Below, piece by piece: positions 53,722-64,000 of a DNA stretch of 64,000 nt (position 1 is the first letter of the stretch; each line of letters opens with the position of its first letter). Position numbers and translations under genes: made by a program. Source of the DNA: Ancistrus triradiatus (lineage: Eukaryota > Chordata > Actinopteri > Siluriformes > Loricariidae). The notes below the pieces were generated by a model. That model was not told the DNA's origin. It did not search any database and saw only the letters and a program-made list of their open reading frames with translations. Location: positions 62,001-126,000 of the forward strand of contig JAJAGP010000763.1 in NCBI GenBank assembly GCA_025084515.1. The letters run 5' to 3'.

Positions 53722-54831
53722 ACAACCCAAATCAGAAAAAGATGGAACAATATGGATAAAAAAAACCTGCAGTGTCCCTTACGTTCCTGATTTATATTTC
53801 TTTGCAGACTGTACAAACTCAAGATATTTCCTTTTTTTTTTCAGGTCACCTTCATTTCATTTGCCCTTCATTTCAATCACCCATTCCTGCATTTCAGGCC
53901 TGCAACACATTCCAAAAAAAAGTTGGTATGGGGACAATTTAGGACTAGTAATCACATTCAAGCAGGTGATGTCAACAGGTGATTAAAATCATGATCTGGT
54001 ACAAAATCAGTATCCATGAAAGGCTGAGTCTTTGGGCAGAGGATCTCCAGTTTATCAACAAATGTGTAAGAAAATGATTGAAATGTTTAAGAACAATGTT
54101 CCTCAAAGAAGGACTGGAAGAGATTTCCATATTTCTCCCTCTACAGGGCATAATATCATTAAATAATTCAAGGAATCTGGAGGAATTTCAGTGTAAAGAG
54201 CAAGGGCACGAGCCTAAAGTGAAGAGGGGTGATCTCCGCTCCCTCAGACGGCACTGCATCAAGAACCGTCATTCATCAATAGCTGATAGAACCACATGGA
54301 CAAGGGATTCCTTTATCAAACCTTTATCAAGCTCTACAATACAGAGCTACATTCACAAATACCACTTAAAACGTTACTGTGCTAAACAGAAGCCTTATGT
54401 TATAACCATGTCCAGAAGTGGCATCGACTTCTCTGGGCATCTGGGATGGACCATCATACAGTGATAATGTGTATTGTGGTCAGATCCATCAGTATTCCAG
54501 TCTTTCTTTGAGGAACATTGTTTTTACACATTTCAATAGTTTTCTTACCCTGGAGAGCCTCTGCCTATCTGTACTCCTCTTTACCTCATTACTAAATTGA
54601 GCCCTAAATTGTCCCTGTCCCAACTATTTTGGAATGGGTTGCAGGTCTGAAGTGCAGGATCTGATGTTTCTTAACAAATGAAATGAAGTTGACCAGAAAA
54701 AACTGAAACATTTTGAGCTCATACTATGTGCAATGAAATAAAAGTCAAAGGAAATGTAAGGAACACTGCATATATTTTTGATTCGCATTTGTCATACCAT
54801 CCCAACTTTTTCTGATTTGGGATTGTAGTAC
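53722..54831 (+). mobile_element. Family C copy C5 with both ends, internally deleted
   Basis: Starts GTACAACCCAAATCAGAAAA and ends GATTTGGGATTGTAGTAC, with inner inverted blocks on both sides (TTCCAAAAAAAAGTTGGTAT and CCCAACTATTTTGGAATGGG; ATGAACTGAC-type TIR of about 230 bp). Transposase N-terminal half (LKEGLEEISIFLPLQGI, CIKNRHSSIADRTTWTRDS) is frameshifted; the C-terminal half is deleted. About 20 bp after Tc1 A7. Confidence 0.82.
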
Positions 54832-57489
54832 TTTGTATTTTGTCCTTTCATACATTGTACAAACTCTGTCACATAGCTGTTGTTACATCAAACTTGAGAA
54901 CCATTGTTCTAAAAAACCGGGGTCTGAGCTGAAGGTACTGGGGGGCACATAACTGGGATGGAGTTGGATTTTCTGTTGTCCAGAGTGTAGTACATGATTT
55001 CCAGGAACAATGCAGCTGATGAGATGTTCTCCAAGGAAAATATGGGTCTGACATCATGGGTTCTTAAAGCTCACAGCTGAGCCAACACGCTCTTGCCACG
55101 ATCAGCAGTCTGTGAATTTCCACTGCTAGGGAAGAGGGATGGAGAAAGGGGAATGGGGTGTGAATATTATCCTACTACATGTGTTAATATCTGATTGTGT
55201 TGCGAAAAAAAACATGTCTTTTCATGTCTAAACTCTTGATTGCAAGTCATTAACAAATCTGAGAGTGTGGGTAATAAGCAAATTATGGGATTTCAGGATG
55301 CCTTCTCTCTAATTGACAATACCACTATATAGTACTTCATCACTGTAGGCTCTTTACATCCTTGTTTTCGGAAAGGGTAAGCGTTTAATTCCTTTTCTCC
55401 AATATTTGCATTGCACTGTTTAGAACACTGCATTGACTATGTGCAAGTCTTGAAACTTTATAACTGATTCCTGGCATCCATTAGCTGTAAAAATATGACT
55501 TTGACAGTTTAACACTACTTCTTTTCCCCTAAAATGGCTGTGGAGAAATGTCAGAGAGCACAGAAATTAACCACAAGGTTGTTTAAAAGACAAGAGCGCA
55601 TGTACATAGTGGAGGCTTGGAGCTTCAGTTTCAGGGTTAAGCCCAGGAATAGTGTCCTCAGATGCACTTAGTGAACTACCCTTCACTGCCTCTGGAGAGG
55701 AACATAGGAGGCTGTTATTTAAATCTTTTGTTTCCTGTATTTCACAAGCATACTGCTTTCAACGTGCTGTTCCTAATTAACGTTTCAGAACGTGTGATGG
55801 CCACCCTGATAGTCTGATTGTTTAGGTCTTGTGCATAATATAATATGAATTTTGAATTCCACGATAGTTTTCAGAATGTAAATTGCTTAATTGGGGTAAG
55901 TAATTGATTTGGTTGTAGTCAGGAGATGGATGAAATAATATTCAGAATAGCTGGACCAGACCCTTGCCAGCCGCCTGCTTCACATTTATAAACCATTATG
56001 TCTGCTGAAATTGAGCCAGGTGGCCATTTTATCTGTTTAAAATGGTTTGGTTGTTCCAGTCTATAATCCATTAAAAAGTGCTGACAGCATACAAAAGCTT
56101 TGTCCTGTCACTGCAACCTTTCTTTAAAAGGTTGAAAATGCCATTTTCTCCTCAGTGAACTCACATTATGATTTGTTTTGGCACAATTGGCCTTCTTTTA
56201 GGAAGTATCACTTGAAAGTCGAGTTTCTGAATGAAACTCTTTCACTCGTAGTATTGATGGACGATGTTGGGATACAAAGTAGAACATTATTGTAATCGAA
56301 TCACTTTTCACTATTAAAGAAGTGTAATGCAATCAGTGGAGGATTAAGGTGATCAGTGGTCCCTAGGCTACACTTTACAGGTGACTCCTCCAAAACACAC
56401 ACATCCCATTCAAGCAGAGAGAGAAAGAATTATTACTGAAAACGATTACTAATTTTATTTGACCTATTCAGACTTGAGAGTGACAGATGTTCACAGGGGT
56501 TAGCGCTGTCGCCTCACAGCCACTGCAATCACTGCATAGACTTCCATCCGTGATCCCACCTGCCTAAAGCTGACATGTTCTCCCCATGACCGCGAGGGTT
56601 TTCTCCAGGTACGTTAGGTCAACTGGTGTCTCTAAAGGGTCCCAGGGTGAATGAGTCTGTGTGTGTATGTGCACGTGTCCTGCACTGACTAGGGTTGGTT
56701 CCCACCTTGTGTTTTGTGCGGCCAGTTAGGTCGCCACAGCCCTGAATTTAGCAGGTATGCAAATGAATGAGTGAATCAACTTTACCTTACAGCCTGAAAT
56801 CAAAAGCTCATTCAAATATCTTTATTTATACGTTACTTTTACATCATTCAAGAAATGCAAAAAAGGGAAATAGTTTTGAAAATTAATAATAATTATGATA
56901 ATATTATTATAATTTAAAATGATTAATCTTAATGAATAAACAACAATAGTAAGTCTGTGTGGATTAGTCTCCCCCATCTTTCTGAGGAATATTTGCCCAT
57001 AATTCCATGTGGTCAACTGAATTGCTTTTTCTTATAGAATAAAAACTTTGGTGATGGCACAACACAGTGACTATTTCAATATTTACAAAACAGAGTTGAA
57101 ACAACTATAACAGTGCACTAGAATACACAATACACAAACATGTAGACAACAAGAAGTGGAGCTAAGTAGCTGGAAAACAGACAAGTAAGGAATCAGTTTT
57201 GGGAAGAACAGCTTGCTTTTATTACTTTAAAATAAAGCAGACATATTAAAAACACAGAACAAAGGATGCGAGTGTGACAAACGACTATGATAAGTGATTA
57301 GTTGTTTAGCGGTTAGGCATGTAAGTGAATATTCTACCTGAACTTCTCTCTCAAACCACATAAGCAGCAGCTTTGATGAGAGCTGTAAAGACAGCACTGA
57401 TGTCTGCTTGAAAAGACGCTACACAAAACTGCCAATCTAGCCATAGCATCACATGGGCATGGACACAAGAACATTAACCCTTAATATCC
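54832..57489. other. Long stretch with few recognisable transposons
   Basis: From 54850 to about 56400 no familiar repeat is seen, unusual here. 55860-56160 is compositionally balanced (CAGACCCTTGCCAGCCGCCTG, GAGCCAGGTGGCCATTTTATC). A family H remnant lies at 56495-56765. Regulatory DNA between pmch and igf1 is possible but not shown. Confidence 0.45.
56495..56765 (-). repeat. Family H repeat, degenerate, minus orientation
   Basis: GCGCTGTCGCCTCACAGC, ACATGTTCTCCCCATGACC, GTACGTTAGGTCAACTGGTGTCTC, GGTTCCCACCTTGTG. Confidence 0.7.
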
Positions 57490-57920
57490 TTAAGCGACTG
57501 TTTTTTTGTTGGGTTCATCTGACCATAAAACCCTGTGCCTCATGGCATTAGAATCACAAACTACACTCAGTGTGGCACTTTGAGAGAAGAGGTTTCTTAT
57601 TTGCCGTACTGCCATACAGGCCAGCATTGTGTACCGAGTCATAGAAACCATATCAGCCATACAGACTTCAAAGTTACCGCTGGCCTCTTGGCAGCCTCCA
57701 TGATCAGTCTCCTGACTTGGAGGGGACATCCAGTGTGGAGGGACGGCTCGACGTAGGCACGGTGTTGGTGGTGCCATGCACTTTCCACTTCTTAATAATA
57801 CTCCACATGATTCTAGAGGGGTAGTGAAAGCCTCTGAACTATTTTTGTTTCCTACTCCTAACTTGTGCCATTCCACAACTTTATCCTGGAGACGTTTTGC
57901 AAGCACCTTTCAAACCAAAC
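57490..57920 (-). mobile_element. Tc1-like transposase N-terminal fragment, another family
   Basis: The minus-strand frame starts near LAKRLQDKVVEWHKLGVGNK then NSSEAFTTPLESCGVLL, the first helix-turn-helix of a fish Tc1 family; a frameshift follows before the GRPS hook (ACGTCGAGCCGTCCCTCCAC). Ends not seen. Confidence 0.7.
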
Positions 57921-58269
57921 AAACTTTATTACGAAGCAATCAAAACCGCTACAGTTAGTCTGGTGGTGGGTAATTAGCCTAGTGTATGATCTGGAAGGTG
58001 AACGGTTGTACCTGAGCTTGTAATGGTTACTGTAAGGGGGCTGAGCCCATATCCAAACCAATATATTTCATATTTGATCAGAATTTGGATGTTATTTTCA
58101 CTTTGATGTTGAGTGTTATGGTGTGCAAATACTAGAAAAAATCTATTTAATTTATTTTAATGTTCAGAGTGTAATGTCAAAAAGGGTAAGAATTTTGACA
58201 GGGTATGGTTTTCTATAGGCAGTGCATATGTTTGATTATATTCTGAAATACTGTACAAAGCAGTGTTTA

Positions 58270-59510
58270 TTCACTCTCAGTCACATTTACTTTTACTTTT
58301 ATTTCATTGCAGACTGCATGAACCCAAGATATTTCATGTTCTGTCCGGTTCATTTGATTTCATTGGTTAATAAACATTCCCAAAAGTTGGGACGGGGGTG
58401 ATTTAGATTCAATAATGGGGTAAACAAAATAAATAATGATGTGGTAATGTCAGGTAAACAGGTGATGTCAACAGGTATAATAATGATCTGGTACAAAAGC
58501 AGTATCCACGAAAGGCTGAGTCTTTGAGGAGCAAAGAAGGGCAGAGGATCTCCAGTTTGTCAACAAATGCGTAAAAAATGATTGAAATGTTTAACAATGT
58601 TCCCCAAAGAAATATCATATAATGTGCATTATTAAACAATCAAGGAAGAACCGCCATTCCTCAACAGCTGATAGAACCACATGGGCAAGGGATTATTTGG
58701 CCAAACTTTTGGCAAGCACTACAACTTGGAGTTACATTCACAAATGACACTTAAAAAAGACAAAGAAACCTTTGTTTAACTATGTCCAGTTGTTGTTTAA
58801 GCTTCTCTGGTCTTAGAGGCACCTCGGATGGACATGATTGGATATGATGGACATCACAGAAACGTGTACTGTTGTCAGAAAATGGATGCCGTGTGCTCTG
58901 GGCCAAAGACGGAAAGGACCGTCCAGACTCTTATCAGCAAAAAGTCCAAAAGCAAGGCTCTGTCATGGTACGGGGTCGCGTCAGTGCCCAAAAATCATTT
59001 ACGCTTCTGTGATGGCAGCATTAATGCAGAAAAGTAAAATTGAAATTTTGGAGCAACATAAGACGACATCTTTCACAGGGACGTTCGTGCAATTTACAAC
59101 AAGAAAATGCAAACCTTAAACAATTAAAAAAATCTCACACATTTGTTTACAAACTGGACATGCTCTGCACATCTTTACTCCTCAAAGATTCAGCCTTTTG
59201 TACCAAATCATGCTTATAATCACTCGTTGACATCACCTGTTTGAATCACATCATTATTTAGATTGTTCTTTACCTCATTAATAGCTCTAAATTGCCACCG
59301 TCCCAACTTTTTTAGATTGTGCTGCAGGCCTGAAATGCAGGAAAGGATGTTTATTAACGAATGAAATGAAGTTGACCATAAAATCACTGAAACATCTTGG
59401 GTTCATACTGTCTGCAATGAAATAAAAGGCAAAGGAAATGTAAGGAGCACTGCATTTTTCATTTGCATTCATACTGTCCCAAATTATTTGATGTAGAGTT
59501 CTAGTATGAA
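58270..59510 (+). mobile_element. Family C copy C6
   Basis: Left TTTCATTGCAGACTGCATGA, AAAAGTTGGGACGGGGGTGA; transposase block with TGGATGCCGTGTGCTCTGGG and CTCTGTCATGGTACGGGGTC; right half TCATACTGTCTGCAATGAAA, CATACTGTCCCAAATTATTT. Outermost ends eroded, frames broken (58828-59119). Confidence 0.75.
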
Positions 59511-59885
59511 CCAAACTTGGTACAGATTTGGATTGTTTTAAGAGTAACTACCCAAACCCAGGTGACGTCCATACTTACATTGTGAAGTATTTTACAACAA
59601 ATGCACAGACATCCCCTGTGCACTTATTGTGCATAAGTTACCTTAAGGAAGACACTCCTTGATGGTTTTTTTATATTGACAAGTATTTTATTCAGCAGGA
59701 ATGGTGAACAATCTTTCAGTAAATTCCATGTTGTCTTAAAGACAAACCACTGATCATGGATACCTTAGTATAAAATAAAAATCAAACAAAAATAATAAGC
59801 TTTATGATTCCCCAATGATTAGATTTCACCATTCCATGTTTCTATGTTTTTGCATTTAAAACCTATTCATTGTATGTGAGAAGTG

Positions 59886-59914
59886 TTAACAATAACAATA
59901 ACAATAACAATACA
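59886..59914 (+). repeat. (AACAAT)n microsatellite
   Basis: Four to five AACAAT units. Confidence 0.9.
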
Positions 59915-60150
59915 CTGTGAATTTGCCAGCTTTGCCTTCACTATGTCTTTTTGGTGTTAGGAATTCCATAATATTCAAATATACTTGAGTGTATTTGCTC
60001 AAGTAACTAAACATGTATCAAACACACCAACGGGTAAAAAACAAAGAATTTTGTACAAATTAATTTGACACAATTCCACTCCCTAGATATTAAAACACTT
60101 TGAAATGATAGTAAGGAATTTGAAATTCGCTGTATTGGTTACATAGTTCA

Positions 60151-60302
60151 AGTCATGTTCAGATTTCAGATTTTATTTCCATAGCGCTTTTTACAATGGA
60201 GCTTTGCCTCAAAGGAACCTTACAATTTTAGATTATCTTCTAATATCTAGGGCCAATCCCAAACTGAGCACGCCTAGGGCGACAGTGGCAAGGAAAACTC
60301 CC
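60151..60302 (+). repeat. Family R repeat, copy R3
   Basis: GCTTTTTACAATGGAGCTTTGCCTC, ACGCCTAGGGCGACAGTGGCAAGG; 5' part only. Confidence 0.75.
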
Positions 60303-60309
60303 TATGTTA

Positions 60310-62593
60310 AAGAACTGTATGAATATTCTAGCAGAGTTGAGGCAATTAAAGGATCTTCATTCCATAATTACTGTTTTTCTATACTGGCAGTATTGGTTTA
60401 AAAATGATGCTTACTAAAATAATTATAAACAGAAACCAAATGAAAATAAATATCAGTATTCTGTTGAATATTTCCAACAATGTTGTAAAGTTTCATGCTG
60501 TATAAATATTTGTAGATATGAACAATTCATTGCAAACTGAGAAGAGAATTAGAAGAATATTAGCAGAACATTCACACAATAAAATACTAATAAAATATGA
60601 AATGACTTGGGGAGTAAGACTTGTGTATGAAAGGACGAACAAGCATAAAGTGTTATCCATCACTTCGATTATATTACAGACCAAGTGTACCTATTTCATG
60701 CCAACTGAAAAGATGATAACGCTGATGGACTTTACCACCCTTGCCAAAAAGGTGATAAAGAAACAGAGCAGGTTGAATAGATGATGCCCGTCAGTCGTTC
60801 AGCTGGTCAACCAGAAACTCTCAAGATCCTCACTTACACCGTCTCACATCGTACTGCCTTTCATTGCCCTTTTTACTGCAAATATTTAACGTCTTATAAA
60901 AGTCAGTGCCAAAGACATATAGTGTCAAGTTAAAAAGAGAATACACTTGGATGTTTAAAACCTCAATATTACTGGAAGCTCATAGTTCACAGTGTTTTTT
61001 TTAAGTTATTTCAAATAGGAATTTTGAAGTCCACACAGGAAACAGCTTAAACACGTGAGAACGACAGTGTTAAGCAGTTTCAGAATCACAACAAATTTCT
61101 TTCCATGCAGTCACAGAACCTTTACACAATTACATTTGCTTGCAAACATTACTAAACTAATACCTTAAAACTATCCATTTTAACATGGTGCTCACCGGAC
61201 TGTGCAACAAAGAAGAACTCATCCGTCAGTGTGCCCCTGCACTGTCCACCATCCATCGATAACACCCCCAACCAATATCTATTCGCTAATCCCTATACTA
61301 CAAAATAGCACCATTATACACTACAGTTGAGTTCTTAGAATGTTATATGACGGTACCACGTATGACAGTCAAAGATGAAACGCTTAAAATAAAGAGGAAA
61401 ATTGATTGAAGACATGTCCACAACATCATAAAGTACTTTCAGGTCTTGAAGTTCATGGGAGAAGGGAGACATTTACGTAAAGTTGAATCAGATCTGTCTT
61501 CTGGATTCTGAGAGTGCTTTTATTTCATACCAAACTGATTCGTCCCAACAAGGGCACGAGTCTGTGACCTCCTGAAGACGCCCATGAAGTTGTGCAGATG
61601 TGCTCTTCAGGAAACTGATCTATATGTAAATACACTTCAGTCATGCATATTCTAAATGAATAGCCGATAAAGCATCTGACCCAAATATTAACAATGTCCT
61701 GTTTGGAATGCATTTCACACATTGAGTCCTCGTCTTTCTCTTCCTCTCTCCATGGTGTATGTGTTCACAGGTGCACTTGCTTCTGTTATGCTATTCATTG
61801 TATTTAACCAGTCACGTAGTCTGGTGTGTTATTTCAATAAAAACAATAACTGTCACTCAAAAATGAGTAACAGTAACATTAATGGCAATGATCCCAACTG
61901 CTATGAGTAAACGTTTTTATATAAGACTAGCAGAAAGAGTAAACCTCTTGTGTTGTTCTAAGAGTGCATCATCTCTTAATATGCTACTTAATATGCTAAT
62001 TGCTCCTTAGTCAATATGAATGCTCTTTAACTGTTTAGACCAAAGATATTCTACTTCAGCTTGTGTATGTTCCCAAAGAGACAACACCATCTATGTAATA
62101 GTCTGAAGCTTGATCAGAATTGGCTGTTGCAGTCTGGAATTACTACAGAAGTCATGCCATTGTATTTATTTGCGTAGGTGGGAGGGTCTGCTGCAGGGTT
62201 CTTCCATGGCAGTTAAACTTTCATCTGTCCTTGTGTGACCCACTAGCTCTATCCCACTCATGAGGAAGTGGTGTGCTAAAACAGTTTAGGTCAATTAAAG
62301 TATCCAGTGCCGTGATACGTAACAGTTCCCAGCAGAGCTAAAGAGTGAATATTATTTTACCTTTTTTCAGCAGCCACAACTTTGTTGTTGCTGTTGGTTT
62401 AACATGTTTCCCCTCCCCAGTATGAAATGATGCAGTGTCTAAAGGAGTCAAGGTTGCTCTGGAGTACATCGAGCTTATTCACTGTCCTTGATTGTTGTTC
62501 GAGAACCACTCCCCAGGTGCACCGGACAAGTCCATTTTTTGCTTCTCTGCTTGGCACTGTCCATTAGTTCCTCTTATCCTTCTCCACCATTGA
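60310..62593 (-). other. igf1: Probable igf1 3' UTR and downstream DNA
   Basis: Follows the igf1 stop on the minus strand. igf1 mRNAs commonly have long 3' UTRs with several poly(A) sites. Minus-strand AATAAA hexamers lie at 62170-62165 and 61524-61519; which is used cannot be told. An 88-residue plus-strand frame at 60518-60784 has no recognisable features. Confidence 0.45.
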
Positions 62594-62653
62594 TTACATT
62601 CGATAGCTCCTCCCCCCGGTGTTGCCTCGACTTGTGTTCTTCTGATGAACATC
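62594..62653 (-). CDS. igf1: igf1 last coding exon (E peptide C-terminus)
   Basis: Minus strand: after CTCTCTCTCTGTTTCAG the sequence reads DVHQKNTSRGNTGGRSYRM and TAA. This is the strongly conserved C-terminal end of the insulin-like growth factor 1 E domain, which is cleaved from the secreted hormone after its A-D domains fold; the vertebrate gene has the exon boundary just before the E/D-V-H motif. The B, C, A and D domain exons are upstream, beyond the right edge. Position after pmch on the same strand agrees with vertebrate synteny. A longer overlapping minus-strand frame (62718-62479) is a shadow. Confidence 0.95.
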   Translation of the reverse strand, partial: DVHQKNTSRGNTGGRSYRM

Positions 62654-63660
62654 CTGAAACAGAGAGAGAGAGAGAATAATACAGAGTGGGGGGCTGTTTT
62701 AAAACAACTGGATGTCAATCGGTGGATTATCAGTAAATGGACTGTTATCTCCTAATACACAGGAAACACAACCTCCTTTCCTATAGATAGCATGGCTAGA
62801 TTAATGTATATAATTCATGAAGCCCTGAGCCAACATCCAGTTCAGGTGAGCAAGACAGCATGTACGTCTCTGCTTCATTAGTGAGGATACAGAAATTGGT
62901 GGCGACAACAGCTTAGCAAACTGGAGAGAGTGCCTGCAGAGAAACACTTAGCCATTTCTCTTGCTAATGGTTTTCTTTTTTGAGAAGGGCTCTTAGAGCA
63001 CTTGAGCAAACAGAGGAATTTCACCAAGTTCAATAAAGGGACTGTGTAACTATGGCTTATACACTAGACAAGAGAGCACTAGTCTACAGCCGACTCAAAA
63101 CAGCACAGCTAGCTAGCTGACTCAAGCAAACAGCAATGAGGTGTGTTAGCTAACTGAGGGCAGAGCGAGGAGGCAGTCAACTTAGCAAAACGTTCAGTTC
63201 AAGTCAGCTTGCAAACTTTCTTCTTCTCAACGATATTCAGGCCCTGAAAGTAATACTAGAAAATTATAGTAGTAATGGTAAAACATAACAATTAGAATTG
63301 TTTACAAGGTCAGCGATAGGACCCGAGGGTAAGAAGTGGTTAAAGTTACATAAATGTTTTGACAGTTTTTAATTCTTTTTTTAAGTTTGATATTTTTAAG
63401 TCATACCCTCGACCCACCCTAGGTTTTTGTAGCTAGAACACAAGCTGTAGGCAATGCATTTACGTGTATTCTTTTATTTATAGTAAATTATTGACATCTA
63501 ATGTAACCTCACAAATCCTAGGTGGGAGGATAAACACAGGAAAGACAGTAGTCCATGCAATATAGGTATCATGATCTGTGGCTCACAAGCACAGGAAAGA
63601 AAGCAGCAGAGCAGGATGCCAATCATTAAGTCAATACATTGTGTGCATGATTTTGTTTAC
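62654..63660. other. igf1 intron (part)
   Basis: A run of (AG)n beside the acceptor (62661-62676), otherwise unrecognised; no further igf1 exon seen. Confidence 0.6.
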
Positions 63661-63666
63661 TTGTGA

Positions 63667-63830
63667 CATTTACATTTACAGCATTTAGCAGACGCCCTTA
63701 TCCAGAGCGACTTACCATTGGTACAATCTTACAATCCAATCAATTGTGGGTTAAGGGTCTTGCTCAAGGCAGAGGTGGGATTTGAACCCTGGACCTTCTG
63801 GGCCAGAGTAACCCGCTAGGCTACCACAGT
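63667..63830 (+). repeat. Short teleost repeat (family S), copy 1
   Basis: ACATTTACATTTACAGCATT, GCCCTTATCCAGAGCGACTT, GGGTTAAGGGTCTTGCTCAAGG, GGTGGGATTTGAACCCTGGA. The last string reversed resembles a tRNA B box (GGTTCAAATCC), so a SINE is possible. Confidence 0.75.
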
Positions 63831-63856
63831 CCCAAGAGTGAGTGGTATTCTTGAAC

Positions 63857-64000
63857 ACATTTACAGTACTTAGCAGACGCCCTTATCCAGAGCGACTTAC
63901 AACTGATACAGTCTTACAATCCAAGCAATTGTGGGTTAAGGGCCTTGCTCAAGGACCCAACAGTGGCAGCTTGGCAGAGGTGGGATTTGAACCCTGGTCC
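63857..64000 (+). repeat. Short teleost repeat (family S), copy 2, cut by the window edge
   Basis: ACATTTACAGTACTTAGCAG, GCCCTTATCCAGAGCGACTT, CAATTGTGGGTTAAGGGCCTTG, GGTGGGATTTGAACCCTGG. Direct orientation relative to copy 1, about 27 bp apart. Confidence 0.8.

Noticed and set aside
60518..60784. 88-codon plus-strand frame downstream of igf1
   Set aside because: AT-rich, no motif, opposite strand to igf1; likely chance.
62479..62718. 79-codon minus-strand frame over the igf1 exon
   Set aside because: A different frame of the same DNA gives the conserved igf1 E-peptide end with a good acceptor; this one is a shadow.

Overview
The window is a vertebrate, teleost-fish chromosome segment. It has split genes with canonical GT-AG introns, many families of Tc1/mariner transposons, and CA/GT microsatellites. 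The density and variety of Tc1 copies would suit an otophysan fish such as a catfish, but species identity is inference. No prokaryotic-style gene or operon is present.

Four genes were reconstructed exon by exon from translated segments and splice sites. Their order and strands match the vertebrate block NUP37 - PARPBP - PMCH - IGF1. (1) nup37, minus strand, 5' part only: two coding exons at 4951-4796 and 156-32, running off the left edge. (2) parpbp (PARI, the PCNA/PARP1-interacting partner), plus strand, complete: a non-coding first exon ending at 18632 and ten coding exons from 18791 to 38534, 593 residues, ending in a textbook PCNA-interacting peptide. (3) pmch (pro-melanin-concentrating hormone), minus strand, tail to tail with parpbp: three coding exons at 44237-44001, 43256-43091 and 38958-38909, with a 19-residue mammal-like MCH at the C-terminus. 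(4) igf1, minus strand, last coding exon only, 62653-62594, giving the end of the E peptide; the rest lies beyond the right edge.

Layout: 1-4951 nup37 exons and a repeat-containing intron; 4952-18300 repeat-filled space between the two head-to-head genes, with one CpG/NRF-1-like island near 12.6-12.9 kb; 18300-18632 the parpbp promoter; 18782-38790 parpbp with transposons in its introns; 38771-44280 pmch; 44.3-62.6 kb intergenic DNA rich in Tc1, LTR and other repeats, with a quieter stretch at 54.8-56.4 kb; 62594-62653 igf1; right edge with two copies of a short repeat.

Main points for a second look: the pmch intron 2 donor reads AT instead of GT at exactly the position that keeps the MCH peptide in frame; one 14-bp palindrome (AATAAAGCTTTATT) supplies the poly(A) hexamer for both parpbp and pmch; nup37 uses a GC donor; several transposons are nested with visible TA or longer target duplications; and indel-rich transposon copies contrast with completely intact exons, which points to local assembly error. 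I found no previously undescribed multi-gene system.
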